Shown: positions 33,139 through 40,967 of the stretch, in pieces
Layout: every line of letters starts with the position of its first letter
Position numbering within the stretch: position 1 is the stretch's first letter
DNA from: Amycolatopsis vastitatis
Lineage (GTDB): Bacteria > Actinomycetota > Actinomycetes > Mycobacteriales > Pseudonocardiaceae
DNA: 64,000 nt
Direction: 5' to 3'
NCBI RefSeq assembly: GCF_002234595.1
Contig: NZ_NMUL01000014.1
Location: forward strand, 1-64,000
Made by a program: the position numbers and the translations under genes
Notes under the pieces: model-generated
Databases searched by the model: none
The model's input: the letters and a program-made list of their open reading frames with translations, nothing else
What the model was told of the DNA's origin: nothing

Positions 33139-34131
33139 TCAGCTAGCGGCTTTCGCCTGGTCAAGTCCGTCGCGGTACTCGTTCGTCCACTCGGCACCCT
33201 GCTGGTCCTCGGGAAGGTTGCCCAGGCCGGTCTCCAGGTGGTCGACGGCGACCTGGTGATCGCCGAGGGCGAGATGCGCCAGGCCGGAGTTCAGCCTCTG
33301 GAACGTCGGGGTGAGCCAGTACGCGGTTGCCGGGGGTTCCTCGCGCGCCGACTCGTCGATCATCCCGTCTGCGGTGTCGAGCAGCCGGAGTGCTTCGTCC
33401 CGCTCGCCGATCTTCGCGTAGCCCTGCGCGGCCTGGACCGCGTCGCCGATCCGCTGGGCGATGTGCGCGCCCGGGGTGTGGTACGCCGTGAGGAAGCCCC
33501 TGATCATCGCGCGCGGCCGGCCTTGCTGCCGGGCGAGGTAGCCCCGGAAGTTCAGAGCCTGCGCGGCCAAGGTCCCGTCTTCCGCTTCGTCGGCCAGGTC
33601 CTCGGCCTCTTCGAGCAGGCGCACGGCCTGAGCATCCCGCCTGGCCTCGGCGTGGAGCCACCCGGCGAACTGGACGTGCTCGCTGGCTACGCCCGCCAGC
33701 TGCTGCCGGTGCGGGCCGTTCACCTCTTTGAGGAGGTCCGTCACCATCTCCGTCTGAGCCAGTGAGGCAGGAATGAGCGGGACCGGGCCGATGATGTCGT
33801 CAAGCCGCCGCTGCGCGGCGAGGCTGTCTGCGAGGGCCGTGATCGCGGCTTCGTCGATCCGGCCGGGGAACCTCACTGAGTACTCGATCCGCTCACGGTC
33901 GTCGGTCGTCAGCGGGTCGATGTCCAGGGGCGACCATCGCGCCAGCAGTTCACCGTGAGCCCCGAGCAATTCGTCCAACCGGGCGGCCATGCGTTCTTCG
34001 GGATGCTGGAGGCCGCTTTCGTACCGGGACACATTCGAGGTGTGGACGGGCACGCGCCGGGCAAGAGCTGCTTGCGACAAACCGGCCGCCTTGCGCAGGC
34101 GGCGGAGTGCTGAACCGAAGTCCTCGGCCAT
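33139..34131 (-). CDS. XRE-family regulator with TPR-like C-terminal region
   Basis: The 330-residue protein has an N-terminal helix-turn-helix of the XRE/Cro type (residues 5-60: SALRRLRKAAGLSQAALARR, then VHTSNVSRYESGLQHPEERM). A long helical region with TPR-like repeats follows (ALRLLDTADGMIDESAR, then LAHLALGDHQVAVDHLETGLG). Such proteins in actinobacterial elements resemble plasmid- or phage-borne repressors and quorum-type regulators. It is the best candidate for control of the element's integrase and replication genes. Start ATG at 34131. It is full length, and no ligand can be inferred. Confidence 0.88.
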   Translation of the reverse strand: MAEDFGSALRRLRKAAGLSQAALARRVPVHTSNVSRYESGLQHPEERMAARLDELLGAHGELLARWSPLDIDPLTTDDRERIEYSVRFPGRIDEAAITALADSLAAQRRLDDIIGPVPLIPASLAQTEMVTDLLKEVNGPHRQQLAGVASEHVQFAGWLHAEARRDAQAVRLLEEAEDLADEAEDGTLAAQALNFRGYLARQQGRPRAMIRGFLTAYHTPGAHIAQRIGDAVQAAQGYAKIGERDEALRLLDTADGMIDESAREEPPATAYWLTPTFQRLNSGLAHLALGDHQVAVDHLETGLGNLPEDQQGAEWTNEYRDGLDQAKAAS

Positions 34132-34165
34132 CGTGACCTCATTCGCGGAGTCAGCCTCCCCGCGT

Positions 34166-34188
34166 GCCCCCGGGAGCTACCCGGGGGC
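34166..34188 (-). terminator. hairpin terminator between two minus-strand element genes
   Basis: GCCCCCGGG (34166-34174) and CCCGGGGGC (34180-34188) form a 9-bp GC stem with a 5-nt loop. It follows the 78-codon gene and precedes the XRE gene on the minus strand. Confidence 0.6.
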
Positions 34189-34263
34189 GTTCCTCCGCGA
34201 AGAGGTACATCACCAGGTTACTGGCGAATGGTCACCGGCGATCGCTGGCAATTTCGATGACGG

Positions 34264-34500
34264 CTACACCAGCTCGGTGTGCTCGTAGAGGTAGATGGGG
34301 CATCCCTCATCGTCGAACGTGTCCGAGAACCGGAACACGGCTGTGCCCTGCCGAGAGCGTGTTACCGGACCCGTTTGATCAGTCTGGAACGTGACTGTTC
34401 CCGCGTTCGCGGGAAGACGCAAAACGGCTGGTGGCTCCGCGTCGGCAAGCTCGGCTGTCGTGCGCCTGCCGTCTTTCCAAACGAGCACTGCGGTCGCCAT
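34264..34500 (-). CDS. 78-residue hypothetical protein
   Basis: The ATG at 34500 has GGAG just upstream. The peptide begins ATAVLVWKDGRRTTAELADA and is strand-rich (TVTFQTD, AVFRFSD, PIYLYEHTELV), suggesting a small beta fold. I know no function; similar short proteins occur near the ends of actinobacterial integrated elements. Base composition is slightly less GC-rich than the host genes on the right. Confidence 0.6.
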   Translation of the reverse strand: MATAVLVWKDGRRTTAELADAEPPAVLRLPANAGTVTFQTDQTGPVTRSRQGTAVFRFSDTFDDEGCPIYLYEHTELV

Positions 34501-34543
34501 GCCAGCTCCAGTCGTGATCGGTGGGAGATCAGTATGTCAATGG

Positions 34544-34732
34544 TCACCTACCGTCCCAACCGGCGGAGACCTCCTTGGGCGTGATCCCCGCGCGCAAGGC
34601 CTTGTTCACGCGGCCGGCCAGCCGCTCGGCGGACTCCCGGACGTCGGCGTCAGGACCAAGCTCGGCGCCCTTCCGCAGGTCGAGGAGGTACCGCAGGACG
34701 CGGTTGGTGTCGTTCGCTTCGCTGACCAGCAT
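34544..34732 (-). CDS. 62-residue hypothetical protein at the right end of the element
   Basis: The ATG at 34732 begins LVSEANDTNRVLRYLLDLRK and continues with a helical segment (ADVRESAERLAGRVNKALRAG, here split by eye) ending SAGWDGR. The all-helical, charged composition is typical of small element-encoded proteins. It is the last element gene, only 15 bp from the replacement start of ptpA on the opposite strand, so the two promoters must share or abut that gap. Confidence 0.6.
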   Translation of the reverse strand: MLVSEANDTNRVLRYLLDLRKGAELGPDADVRESAERLAGRVNKALRAGITPKEVSAGWDGR

Positions 34733-34735
34733 GGT

Positions 34736-34741
34736 TAGGCT
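34736..34741 (+). promoter_or_regulatory. element-supplied -10-like box for rebuilt ptpA
   Basis: TAGGCT ends 6 nt before the GTG at 34748. The stranded native copy has TACGCT ending 6 nt before its GTG at 26765. Equal spacing suggests both direct leaderless transcription and that the element replaces the promoter as well as the 5' codons. No -35 is evident in either. Confidence 0.4.
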
Positions 34742-34747
34742 CCCTGG

Positions 34748-35224
34748 GTGAACGCCGAAAAAGTGTTGAAGCTGGTCTTCGTCTGTTCCGGCAACATCTG
34801 CCGCTCCCCGATGGCCGAGCTGGTCTTCCGGGCCCGGCTCGACGACGCCGGTCTCGGTGACGTCGTGCGCGTGACGAGCGCGGGCACCGGGCCGTGGCAC
34901 GTCGGGGAGCCCGCCGACAAGCGCGCCCGCGCGACGCTCAAGGCGCACGGCTACCCGACCGCGCACGTCGCCTCCGAGGTGTCCGACGAGGACCTGGCCG
35001 CCGATCTCCTGCTGGCCGCCGATGAGGGGCACGCGGAGTTCCTGCGGGCGCGCGTCGGCGACCCGGGGAAGGTGCGGCTGCTGCGGTCGTTCGACCCGGC
35101 GGCCCCCGAAGGCGCCGAGGTCCCGGACCCGTACTACGGCGGCGACGACGGCTTCGAAGACGTCCTCGGCATGATCGAGCGCTCGGTGCCCGGCCTGCTG
35201 GACTGGGTCCGCACCCACGCGTGA
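34748..35224 (+). CDS. ptpA: low-molecular-weight protein tyrosine phosphatase
   Basis: The 158-residue enzyme hydrolyses phosphotyrosine. The P-loop is Cys13-x5-Arg19 (VFVCSGNICRS), and the general acid aspartate lies in the late DPYYGG segment. It is the homologue of M. tuberculosis PtpA (Rv2234), as the neighbours show (Nif3 side upstream, SURF1 and cobD downstream). The first nine codons (MNAEKVLKL) come from the integrated element, not from the original gene, whose start MTHI remains at 26765. The protein is otherwise full length, so activity should be kept. Confidence 0.93.
   Translation: MNAEKVLKLVFVCSGNICRSPMAELVFRARLDDAGLGDVVRVTSAGTGPWHVGEPADKRARATLKAHGYPTAHVASEVSDEDLAADLLLAADEGHAEFLRARVGDPGKVRLLRSFDPAAPEGAEVPDPYYGGDDGFEDVLGMIERSVPGLLDWVRTHA
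34775..34788. other. attR core (14-bp direct repeat, right copy)
   Basis: GTCTTCGTCTGTTC is identical to 26777-26790 and lies 7998 bp from it. Element sequence is on the left and host ptpA on the right. It encodes residues 10-14 of the rebuilt phosphatase, up to and including the catalytic cysteine. Confidence 0.85.
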
Positions 35225-35306
35225 CCGGCGTCACAGCCGGTCCGCGTACGGTTTTCCGGTGTCCCGCGATACCCCCTCCGGCATCGTCATCGATGAGGGG
35301 AATCGC

Positions 35307-36707
35307 GTGCTCAAACAAATTTCGGGCGTTCTCGCGCTCGTGGCGGCGGCGGGGGCTGTGGCCGCCGCTCCGGCCGCGGCGATCACCGGGGGAAGTCAAG
35401 CCGCCGACGGGACGTATTCCTTCGTCGCCAAGGTGAACACCGCCGGCCGGGCCTGCACGGGCGCGCTCGTCGCGCCGCAGTGGGTGCTCACCGCGTCGAC
35501 GTGCTTCGGCGACTCGGCGCAGGCGGGACCGCCGCCGTCGCCGTCCACCGCGGCCGTGGGCGGGCGGACCGTCCCGATCACCGCGCTCGTGCCGCGGACC
35601 GACCGGAACCTCGTCCTGGCCCGGCTCGACGCGCCCGTCTTCACCGTCACGCCGGTGGCACTGGCCACGGGCCCGGTGCGGACCGGCGAGGTGCTGCGGC
35701 TCGCCGGCTACGGCCGGACCGCCACCGAATGGGTGCCGGACAAGCTGTCCACCGCGAACTTCACGGTGCAGTCGAGCACCGCGACGACGCTGGCCGTCAC
35801 GGCCGTGACGGGCGAGGCGACGACCTGCAAGGGCGACGCGGGCGGCCCGGCGCTGCGCGAAACCGGCGGCGGCACCGAGCTGGTCGCCATCAACGCCACG
35901 TCGTGGCAGCACGGGTGCCTCGGCGAGACCGAGACGCGCCAAGGCACCGTCGAAACCCGGCTCGACGAGCTCACCGACTGGGTCCGCGCGCAGATCCCGC
36001 CGTACGCGATCCGCAACTTCAACGGCCTGTGCACCGGCGCGGGCGCGCGGGTGACCACCGTGGTCTGCGCACCCGACGCGGCCGGGCAGCGGTGGACCCT
36101 CCCCGGTGACGGCACCGTGCGCACCGCGGACGGGCTCTGCCTCGCCGTCTCCGGGACGGCGGTCGGCACCACCGCGTGCGCGGCCGCCCCGGAGCAGCAG
36201 TGGCGGTTCCCCGGCGACGGCACCCTGCGCACGGCGGCCGGGGCCTGCGCCGACATCGGCAGCAACGCGGCGGGCACCTCGCTGCTCGTCACGTCGTGCG
36301 TCGCCGGCAACCAGAGCCAGCAGTGGTTCCTCAAGGGCGACGGCACGCTGCGCAACCACAACGGCCTCTGCGCCGACCTGAGCTCGAACGCCGAGCAGAC
36401 GCCGATCACGATGGTGGCCTGCGGCGAGGGGCTCGTCAGCCAGCGCTGGGGGCTGTCCGGCGGCACGCTGACCAACACCAACCGCCTCTGCGCCGACCTC
36501 GGGTCCGACGCCCCCGGGACGCGGGTGGTCATGGTCGCCTGTCAACCGGGCAACGTCAGCCAGCAGTGGACCACGCCGGGTGACGGCACCCTCCGCAACC
36601 ACAACGGCCTGTGCGCCGACCTCGGGTCCAACGAGCCCGGCACGCGGGTGATCACGGCCGGCTGCGTCGCGGGGAACCCGAGCCAGCAGTGGCGGCTCGA
36701 TCGCTGA
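35307..36707 (+). CDS. secreted trypsin-fold pseudoprotease with ricin-type lectin repeats
   Basis: The 466-residue protein has a signal peptide (MLKQISGV..., APAAA) and a chymotrypsin-fold domain starting ITGGSQAADG. The canonical TAAHC is ASTC (Thr65 for His), the aspartate of the DIAL motif is Asn101 in RNLVLARL, and GDSGGP is GDAGGP (Ala178 for Ser). All three catalytic residues are thus replaced. The C-terminal 220 residues hold six QxW-type ricin B repeats (for example NGLCADLGSN, SQQWRL). It probably binds a protein or carbohydrate outside the cell without proteolysis. GTG at 35307 has GAGGGG 6 nt upstream; an earlier GTG at 35259 would spoil the signal peptide. Confidence 0.88.
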   Translation: MLKQISGVLALVAAAGAVAAAPAAAITGGSQAADGTYSFVAKVNTAGRACTGALVAPQWVLTASTCFGDSAQAGPPPSPSTAAVGGRTVPITALVPRTDRNLVLARLDAPVFTVTPVALATGPVRTGEVLRLAGYGRTATEWVPDKLSTANFTVQSSTATTLAVTAVTGEATTCKGDAGGPALRETGGGTELVAINATSWQHGCLGETETRQGTVETRLDELTDWVRAQIPPYAIRNFNGLCTGAGARVTTVVCAPDAAGQRWTLPGDGTVRTADGLCLAVSGTAVGTTACAAAPEQQWRFPGDGTLRTAAGACADIGSNAAGTSLLVTSCVAGNQSQQWFLKGDGTLRNHNGLCADLSSNAEQTPITMVACGEGLVSQRWGLSGGTLTNTNRLCADLGSDAPGTRVVMVACQPGNVSQQWTTPGDGTLRNHNGLCADLGSNEPGTRVITAGCVAGNPSQQWRLDR

Positions 36708-36736
36708 GCCCGTTCGCCCCGCCCGGGCGGTTCGTC

Positions 36737-36766
36737 CCGGCCTCCGTCACAGGTGACGGAGGCCGG
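36737..36766. repeat. 14-bp-arm palindrome, probable terminator
   Basis: CCGGCCTCCGTCAC at 36737-36750 pairs exactly with 36753-36766 across a 2-nt loop. It lies between the pseudoprotease stop and the SURF1 start and probably separates their transcripts. Confidence 0.65.
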
Positions 36767-36803
36767 CGAGCGGCCGGGGCGGGGCACGGCCTACCGTGGT
36801 GGG

Positions 36804-37634
36804 GTGCGGTTGCGGTTCCTGCTCCGGCCCGGGTGGCTGGCTCTGACGGCGGTGGTGTTCACCTTCGCCATCTGCTGCTTCACGCTCCTCGCGCCGTGGC
36901 AGTTCAGCCGCAACGCCGAACGCGAGCAGCAGAACGCCGCGCTCACGACGTCGTTCACCGCCGCGCCGGTGCCGCTGGCGCAGCTGCTGCCGCCGGGGAC
37001 CGAGCCCGGCCAGCACACCGAATGGCACCTCGTCTCGATCAGCGGCCAGTACCTCCCGGACAAGGAGATCGTCGCGCGGCTGCGGACGGTCCAGGGTGAA
37101 GGTGCCTACGAGGTGCTGACGCCGCTGCGGACCACCGACGGCACGGTCGTGCTGATCGACCGCGGTTACGTCGGGCTCGACAGCAAGTCGGGAGCGCTGC
37201 CGTACGCGCCGCCGCCGGCGGGGACCGTGCAGGTGACCGCGCGGGCGCGGGCGGACGAGACGGACCCGAAGAACCGCGAGGCGTTCGCCGACGCCTCGAC
37301 CGGCGGGAAGCTCCAGAGCTACGTCGTCGACTCGCGGGTCGTCGCGCGGGCGGGGAAGCTCGACATCCGGCCCGGGTACTTCCAGCTCGACGTCGGCCAG
37401 CCCGGGGTGCTCGCCGCGCTGCCGCTGCCGCAGACCGACTCGGGGCCGTTCCTGTCGTACGCGCTGCAGTGGATCGCGTTCGGGACGATGGCGCTGCTCG
37501 GCTGGCTGTACTTCACGGTCCGCGAGCTGAAGCCGGGCGGGGCGCTGAGCGCTTCCTCCGCTCCTACGCGCCGGAGGTCCGTCGCGGAGATCCTGGCCGA
37601 GGACGAGTACGCGGAAAGTGGCCCTCAGAGATAG
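36804..37634 (+). CDS. SURF1-family cytochrome c oxidase assembly protein
   Basis: The 276-residue protein has an N-terminal membrane helix (FLLRPGWLALTAVVFTFAIC), a periplasmic domain with GQYLPDKEIVARLRTVQGEG and VLIDRGYV, and a second helix near the C-terminus (ALQWIAFGTMALLGWLYF). This is the SURF1 pattern; SURF1 helps insert heme a into the aa3 oxidase. Its place after ptpA equals Rv2235 after Rv2234. GTG at 36804 aligns with the mycobacterial start (RLRFLLRPGW) and is preferred over 36753, which lies inside the palindrome. The C-terminal tail includes a short repeat-poor basic stretch. Confidence 0.9.
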   Translation: MRLRFLLRPGWLALTAVVFTFAICCFTLLAPWQFSRNAEREQQNAALTTSFTAAPVPLAQLLPPGTEPGQHTEWHLVSISGQYLPDKEIVARLRTVQGEGAYEVLTPLRTTDGTVVLIDRGYVGLDSKSGALPYAPPPAGTVQVTARARADETDPKNREAFADASTGGKLQSYVVDSRVVARAGKLDIRPGYFQLDVGQPGVLAALPLPQTDSGPFLSYALQWIAFGTMALLGWLYFTVRELKPGGALSASSAPTRRRSVAEILAEDEYAESGPQR

Positions 37635-37685
37635 GCCGGAAATGGCCCTGTGACGAGGCCACTTGGCTCGCCAATACTCAAAGCC

Positions 37686-38300
37686 ATGCTGATCCACCCG
37701 TGGGACGCCGCCTCCGATGACGAGTGGCGCGAGTGGCTGTCCGGGCACGACTTCGGCCAGCTCATCGCCGGTGGGGTGGGCCGCGACCTGCCCGTGGTGA
37801 CACCGGCGCACTTCGCCTTCGACGGCGACCGCACGATCGTCACGCACCTGGCCCGCCCGAACCCGATCTGGCCGCTGCTGGAGGAACACCCGCGCGCGCT
37901 GCTGACGGTGGTCGGCGACTACACCTACATCCGCGCGGACTGGAACACGGCCGCGGACCCCGCCCACGGCGTGCCGACGTCGTACTACGCGACGGTGCAG
38001 CTCGAAGGCGACGTGCGGCTGGTCGACGATCCGGCGGCGAAGGCATCGCTGCTCGACAAGCAGCTGCGGCACTTCGAGCCCGACGGCTCGCGGGCGCCGG
38101 TGAGCGCGACCGAGGCCCCGGACCGGCGGTTGCTGCCGGGGATCCGCGGGATCGAGTTCGCGATCACCGGGGTGCGGGCGAAGTTCAAGTTCGGCGGGAA
38201 CAAGTCGGCCGGGGACCGGGAACGGATCGGGACCCGGCTGACGGAGCGCGGTGGGCCGCTGGACGACGCGGCTTTGGCGCAGCTGCGGCGCCGCGGCTGA
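37686..38300 (+). CDS. PaiB-like FMN-binding protein
   Basis: The 204-residue protein has the split-barrel flavin fold. MLIHPWDAASDDEWREWL, then THLARPNPIWPLLEEHPRAL, then PTSYYATVQLEGDVRLVDD follow the FMN-binding negative transcriptional regulator (PaiB) family, with the IEFAITGVRAKFKFGGNKS segment near the end. Members bind FMN and are named for a Bacillus regulator, but many have unproven roles. ATG at 37686 is used, since homologues begin with this tryptophan-bearing sequence. It is monocistronic. Confidence 0.82.
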   Translation: MLIHPWDAASDDEWREWLSGHDFGQLIAGGVGRDLPVVTPAHFAFDGDRTIVTHLARPNPIWPLLEEHPRALLTVVGDYTYIRADWNTAADPAHGVPTSYYATVQLEGDVRLVDDPAAKASLLDKQLRHFEPDGSRAPVSATEAPDRRLLPGIRGIEFAITGVRAKFKFGGNKSAGDRERIGTRLTERGGPLDDAALAQLRRRG

Positions 38301-38728
38301 GGGAGCGCCCCGCCGCCTCGTCCCCGGCAGGGTTCCGGCAAAGTCGTAGCGCCCCTTTTCAGGTGCCTCACCGGTTGACGGCACGTTGATGGCATGACCG
38401 GCACCCCACCCAGACCTCCCCCTGGCACCCCGATACGAAGCCAGAACACGGACGGCAGTGCCGGGTCAAGGCACGCTTTCCCGCCTTGACGCGGTACTGC
38501 CGTCCGTAGTCACAATCGGGCTTCGGGGTGGTGGGTCAACGAGTGCTTTGCGGAGCTACCGGCAACGACACGACTTCGCCGGAACCCCCGCCCCGGAAAC
38601 CTCCCCCACCCTCCCTGGGGGGCGTCCCCAAGTCCAGTTTACCGGCGGTAGGCGACAAAACCGCCGGAAAGCAGGCCGGGCAGCGCAACTGTCCACATCC
38701 GACCGATCCTGTGGACAACTGCCCTGCG
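38301..38728. other. non-coding stretch with a long two-part hairpin
   Basis: This gap lies between two convergent genes (PaiB-like, plus; cobD, minus). A hairpin is built from ACGGACGGCAGT (38448-38459) and its complement (38496-38507), with a second exact stem inside (GTCAAGGC at 38465-38472 and complement at 38483-38490). A smaller stem lies near 38645-38670 (CCGGCGG/CCGCCGG). A 31-codon Pro-rich ORF at 38394-38489 has no ribosome-binding site and I do not call it. I see no cobalamin riboswitch signature. Confidence 0.6.
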
Positions 38729-39619
38729 TCAGCTCGAGCGGCGCCGGAAGCTCGCGGCCACCGCGAGCACCACGGACGTCACCCCGGCCAGCCAGCCGAC
38801 GACCCGGGACAGCTCGACCGCCCGCGTGACGTGCCCCGCGTCCGGATTCCGTCCGACGCCCAGCACCGGCAGCTCCGCCACCCCGTGCGGGTACACCGTC
38901 CGGCCGCCGACGCGGATCTCCAGTGCTCCGGCGAACGCGGCCTCCACGCGGCCCGCGTTGGGGCTCGGGTGGGCGATCGTGTCGCGGCGCCAGGCCCGCC
39001 ACGCGCCGCCCGCCGAGCCGCCGACCACCGGGGCCGCCAGGACCGTCAACGCCGCCGCCACGCGGGTCGGGACCAGGTGGACCAGCTCGTCGGCGCGGTC
39101 GATCGCCCAGTGCCCACGGCGGCCGTGGCGGCCGCGGCGCAGCAGGCTCACCGCTCGCGCGCCCAGCAGGCCCGGCACGCCCGCCAGCGCGCCCCACACC
39201 AACGGTGCGACCACGGCGTCGGAGGTGTTCTCCGCCAACGTCTCCACCGAGGCCCGCGACAGCGCGATCGCGCCCAGGCCGTCGGCGACCCGGGGGTCCA
39301 GTTCGGACAGTGTCGAGCGCGCCGGCTCGAAGCGGCACTCCTCGAGGTCGCGGGCCAGCTCCGTGCCCTGCAGGGCCAGGCCCGCCGCGCCGAGGACCGC
39401 CCACGTCGTCACCGCCGTCGCCGACGCCTGCACCAGCGGGCGGCCGCGGCCGGCCCGTTCCAGCAGCGCCCCGCCCAGCACCGCCGCCCCGGCGACCAGG
39501 ACGCCAGAGCGGGGCGGGAGACGGCGGAAGGCCGTCACCGGGAGCCGCCGGCGGGGGTCGCCGACGGCGCCGTCGGCCGCCACACCCAGCACCAACCCGA
39601 TCGCGCGTGCCGCGCTCAC
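38729..39619 (-). CDS. cobD: adenosylcobinamide-phosphate synthase
   Basis: The 296-residue membrane protein is of the CobD/CbiB family, which attaches the aminopropanol (phosphate) arm to adenosylcobyric acid in cobalamin synthesis. Conserved segments are LSELDPRVADGLGAIALSRA, SVETLAENTSDAVVAPLVW, HLVPTRVAA and AHPSPNAGRVEAAFAGAL. About four membrane helices are present. GTG at 39619 starts SAARAIGLVLG. It is the counterpart of Rv2236c, one gene further from SURF1 here because of the PaiB-like insertion. It lies 41 bp downstream of the GntR gene on the same strand, probably a separate unit. Confidence 0.93.
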   Translation of the reverse strand: MSAARAIGLVLGVAADGAVGDPRRRLPVTAFRRLPPRSGVLVAGAAVLGGALLERAGRGRPLVQASATAVTTWAVLGAAGLALQGTELARDLEECRFEPARSTLSELDPRVADGLGAIALSRASVETLAENTSDAVVAPLVWGALAGVPGLLGARAVSLLRRGRHGRRGHWAIDRADELVHLVPTRVAAALTVLAAPVVGGSAGGAWRAWRRDTIAHPSPNAGRVEAAFAGALEIRVGGRTVYPHGVAELPVLGVGRNPDAGHVTRAVELSRVVGWLAGVTSVVLAVAASFRRRSS

Positions 39620-39660
39620 CCGTGCCCCCCGGGGTACGAAAGTCCAGTTCCCCGAGGAGG

Positions 39661-40374
39661 CTACCCGGCCGCGGGACCCGCCTCCGATACCAGGGCGGCG
39701 ATCTCGTCGCGCGCCTGGACGACGATGTCGCGCATCGCCCGCTCCGCCCGGTCCGCGTCCCCCGCGGCCACCGCCGCCGCCACCGCCAGGTGCAGTGCCA
39801 CGGCCTCGGGCTGCGGCTCCGGCGGCATCAGCCCGTGCCCGGTCCGCCCGGTGAGCACCTCCGCGACGACCGCGGACAGCTGGCCGAACATCGGGTTCCG
39901 GGACGCCGAGAGCAGCAGGTCGTGGAAGGCGATGTCGAACTCGAGGAACGCCGAGAGGTCGCGTGCTCGGGCCGTCCGCGCCAGCCGTTCCCCGAGCGCG
40001 CCCAGGCGGCCGCGTTCCTCCGGCGTCGCGCGCAGGGCCGCGAACCGGGCCGCGCACGGCTCGATCGCCGACCGCAGCTCGTTCAGCGTGGCGAGCGCCG
40101 CCGGCCGGGCCGGGCCGTCGAGCTGCCAGCGGATGAGCCGCGGGTCGTAGTGGTTCCACTCCGCCGGCTCCCGGACGATCACCCCGACCCGCCGCTTGCT
40201 GCTGGTCAGCCGCATCGTCTCCAGCACGCGGACGACTTCGCGCGCCACGGTCCGCGAAGCGCCGAAGCGTTCCTGCAACTCTTCGGAGCGCAGCACGGTG
40301 CCCGGTGCCAGCGATCCGTTCGCGATCGCCGCGCCGAGCGCGTCCAGCACCTGTTCGTGCCTGTCGGTTCCCAC
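39661..40374 (-). CDS. GntR/FadR-family repressor of the gluconate genes
   Basis: The 237-residue protein has an N-terminal GntR winged helix (VLDALGAAIANGSLAPGTVL, then ERFGASRTVAREVVRVLETM) and a C-terminal FCD domain, with the metal/ligand residues of FadR-type regulators in AFLEFDIAFHDLLLSAS and ALHLAVAAAVAAGD. It is divergent from gluconokinase and gluconate permease, which it should repress in the absence of gluconate or a phosphorylated product. Start GTG at 40374. Two 12-bp direct repeats in the divergent gap are the likely operator. Confidence 0.88.
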   Translation of the reverse strand: MGTDRHEQVLDALGAAIANGSLAPGTVLRSEELQERFGASRTVAREVVRVLETMRLTSSKRRVGVIVREPAEWNHYDPRLIRWQLDGPARPAALATLNELRSAIEPCAARFAALRATPEERGRLGALGERLARTARARDLSAFLEFDIAFHDLLLSASRNPMFGQLSAVVAEVLTGRTGHGLMPPEPQPEAVALHLAVAAAVAAGDADRAERAMRDIVVQARDEIAALVSEAGPAAG

Positions 40375-40400
40375 CCTCCGAGGCTAACGTCTGATTCGAT

Positions 40401-40433
40401 TAAGTAGTACTTCATCTTGAATAAGTAGTACTT
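40401..40433. promoter_or_regulatory. duplicated GntR operator
   Basis: TAAGTAGTACTT occurs at 40401-40412 and again at 40422-40433, exactly 21 bp apart (two helical turns). Each copy is a near-palindrome (AAGTA/TACTT). The location between gntR (minus) and gntK (plus), in a locally AT-rich stretch, fits an operator that controls both directions. Confidence 0.75.
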
Positions 40434-40475
40434 TTGAGTTTCACTCACCTGGGCACAACGAAGTGGGAGGTGCGG

Positions 40476-40967
40476 ATGACCGTCATCGTGGTGATGGGGG
40501 TGTCAGGCTCCGGGAAGACGACGATCGGCACGGCGCTCGCCGAAGCCCTGGGCGTCGAGTACGCGGAAGCGGACACGTTCCATCCGAAGGCCAACATCGA
40601 CAAGATGACCGCCGGCACGCCGCTGACCGACGACGACCGCGCGCCCTGGCTCGAAGCCATCGCCGGCTGGATCCGCGACCACCAGGCCGGCGGCGTCGTG
40701 ACGTCGTCCGCGCTCAAGCGCCGGTACCGCGACGTCCTGCGCACCGGCGGCGACGTCTGGTTCGCGCACCTGAACGGCCCGCGTGCGCTCTTGGCCCAGC
40801 GCATGAAGACCCGCACGGGCCACTTCATGCCGGTGTCGCTGCTGGACTCGCAGCTCGCCGACCTCGAACCCCTCCAGCCGGACGAGCCCGGCGCCGTCTT
40901 CGACATCGGCGGCACTCCGGCGGAGATCACCGAAGCCGCGCTGACCGCCTTCCGGGAGCACGCGTGA
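40476..40967 (+). CDS. gntK: gluconokinase
   Basis: The 163-residue kinase has a P-loop GVSGSGKTT near the N-terminus, ADTFHPKANIDKMTAGTPL and TDDDRAPWLEAIAGW, and a late FMPVSLLDSQLADLEPL; these are all signatures of thermoresistant GntK-type gluconate kinases. It makes 6-phosphogluconate for the pentose phosphate pathway. ATG at 40476 has GGGAGG 5 nt upstream. The stop overlaps the permease start (GTGA), so import and phosphorylation are coupled. Confidence 0.95.
   Translation: MTVIVVMGVSGSGKTTIGTALAEALGVEYAEADTFHPKANIDKMTAGTPLTDDDRAPWLEAIAGWIRDHQAGGVVTSSALKRRYRDVLRTGGDVWFAHLNGPRALLAQRMKTRTGHFMPVSLLDSQLADLEPLQPDEPGAVFDIGGTPAEITEAALTAFREHA

Larger units (their letters stand above)
26777..34788. 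mobile_element. integrative element of about 8 kb inserted in ptpA
   Basis: The element is bounded by 14-bp direct repeats (26777-26790 and 34775-34788). A large serine recombinase gene is adjacent to the left end, and host ptpA is split at the left and rebuilt at the right. Gene content: integrase, small regulators, a probable replication initiator with internal iterons, an HNH nuclease, membrane and zinc-ribbon small proteins, a decayed lysin-like gene, and an XRE/TPR regulator. I see no FtsK/TraB-type transfer gene, relaxase, capsid, terminase or tail gene. It is therefore either a small integrated plasmid or satellite, or the remnant of a larger phage or AICE. Flanking host genes keep the order seen around M. 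tuberculosis ptpA. Confidence 0.9.

Noticed and set aside
38394..38489. A 31-codon Pro-rich ORF ahead of the nested hairpin, considered as a leader peptide
   Set aside because: It has no ribosome-binding site, and both flanking genes converge on the region, so there is nothing downstream to attenuate.
38301..38728. Cobalamin riboswitch for cobD
   Set aside because: The region is downstream, not upstream, of cobD, and no B12-box-like sequence is visible.
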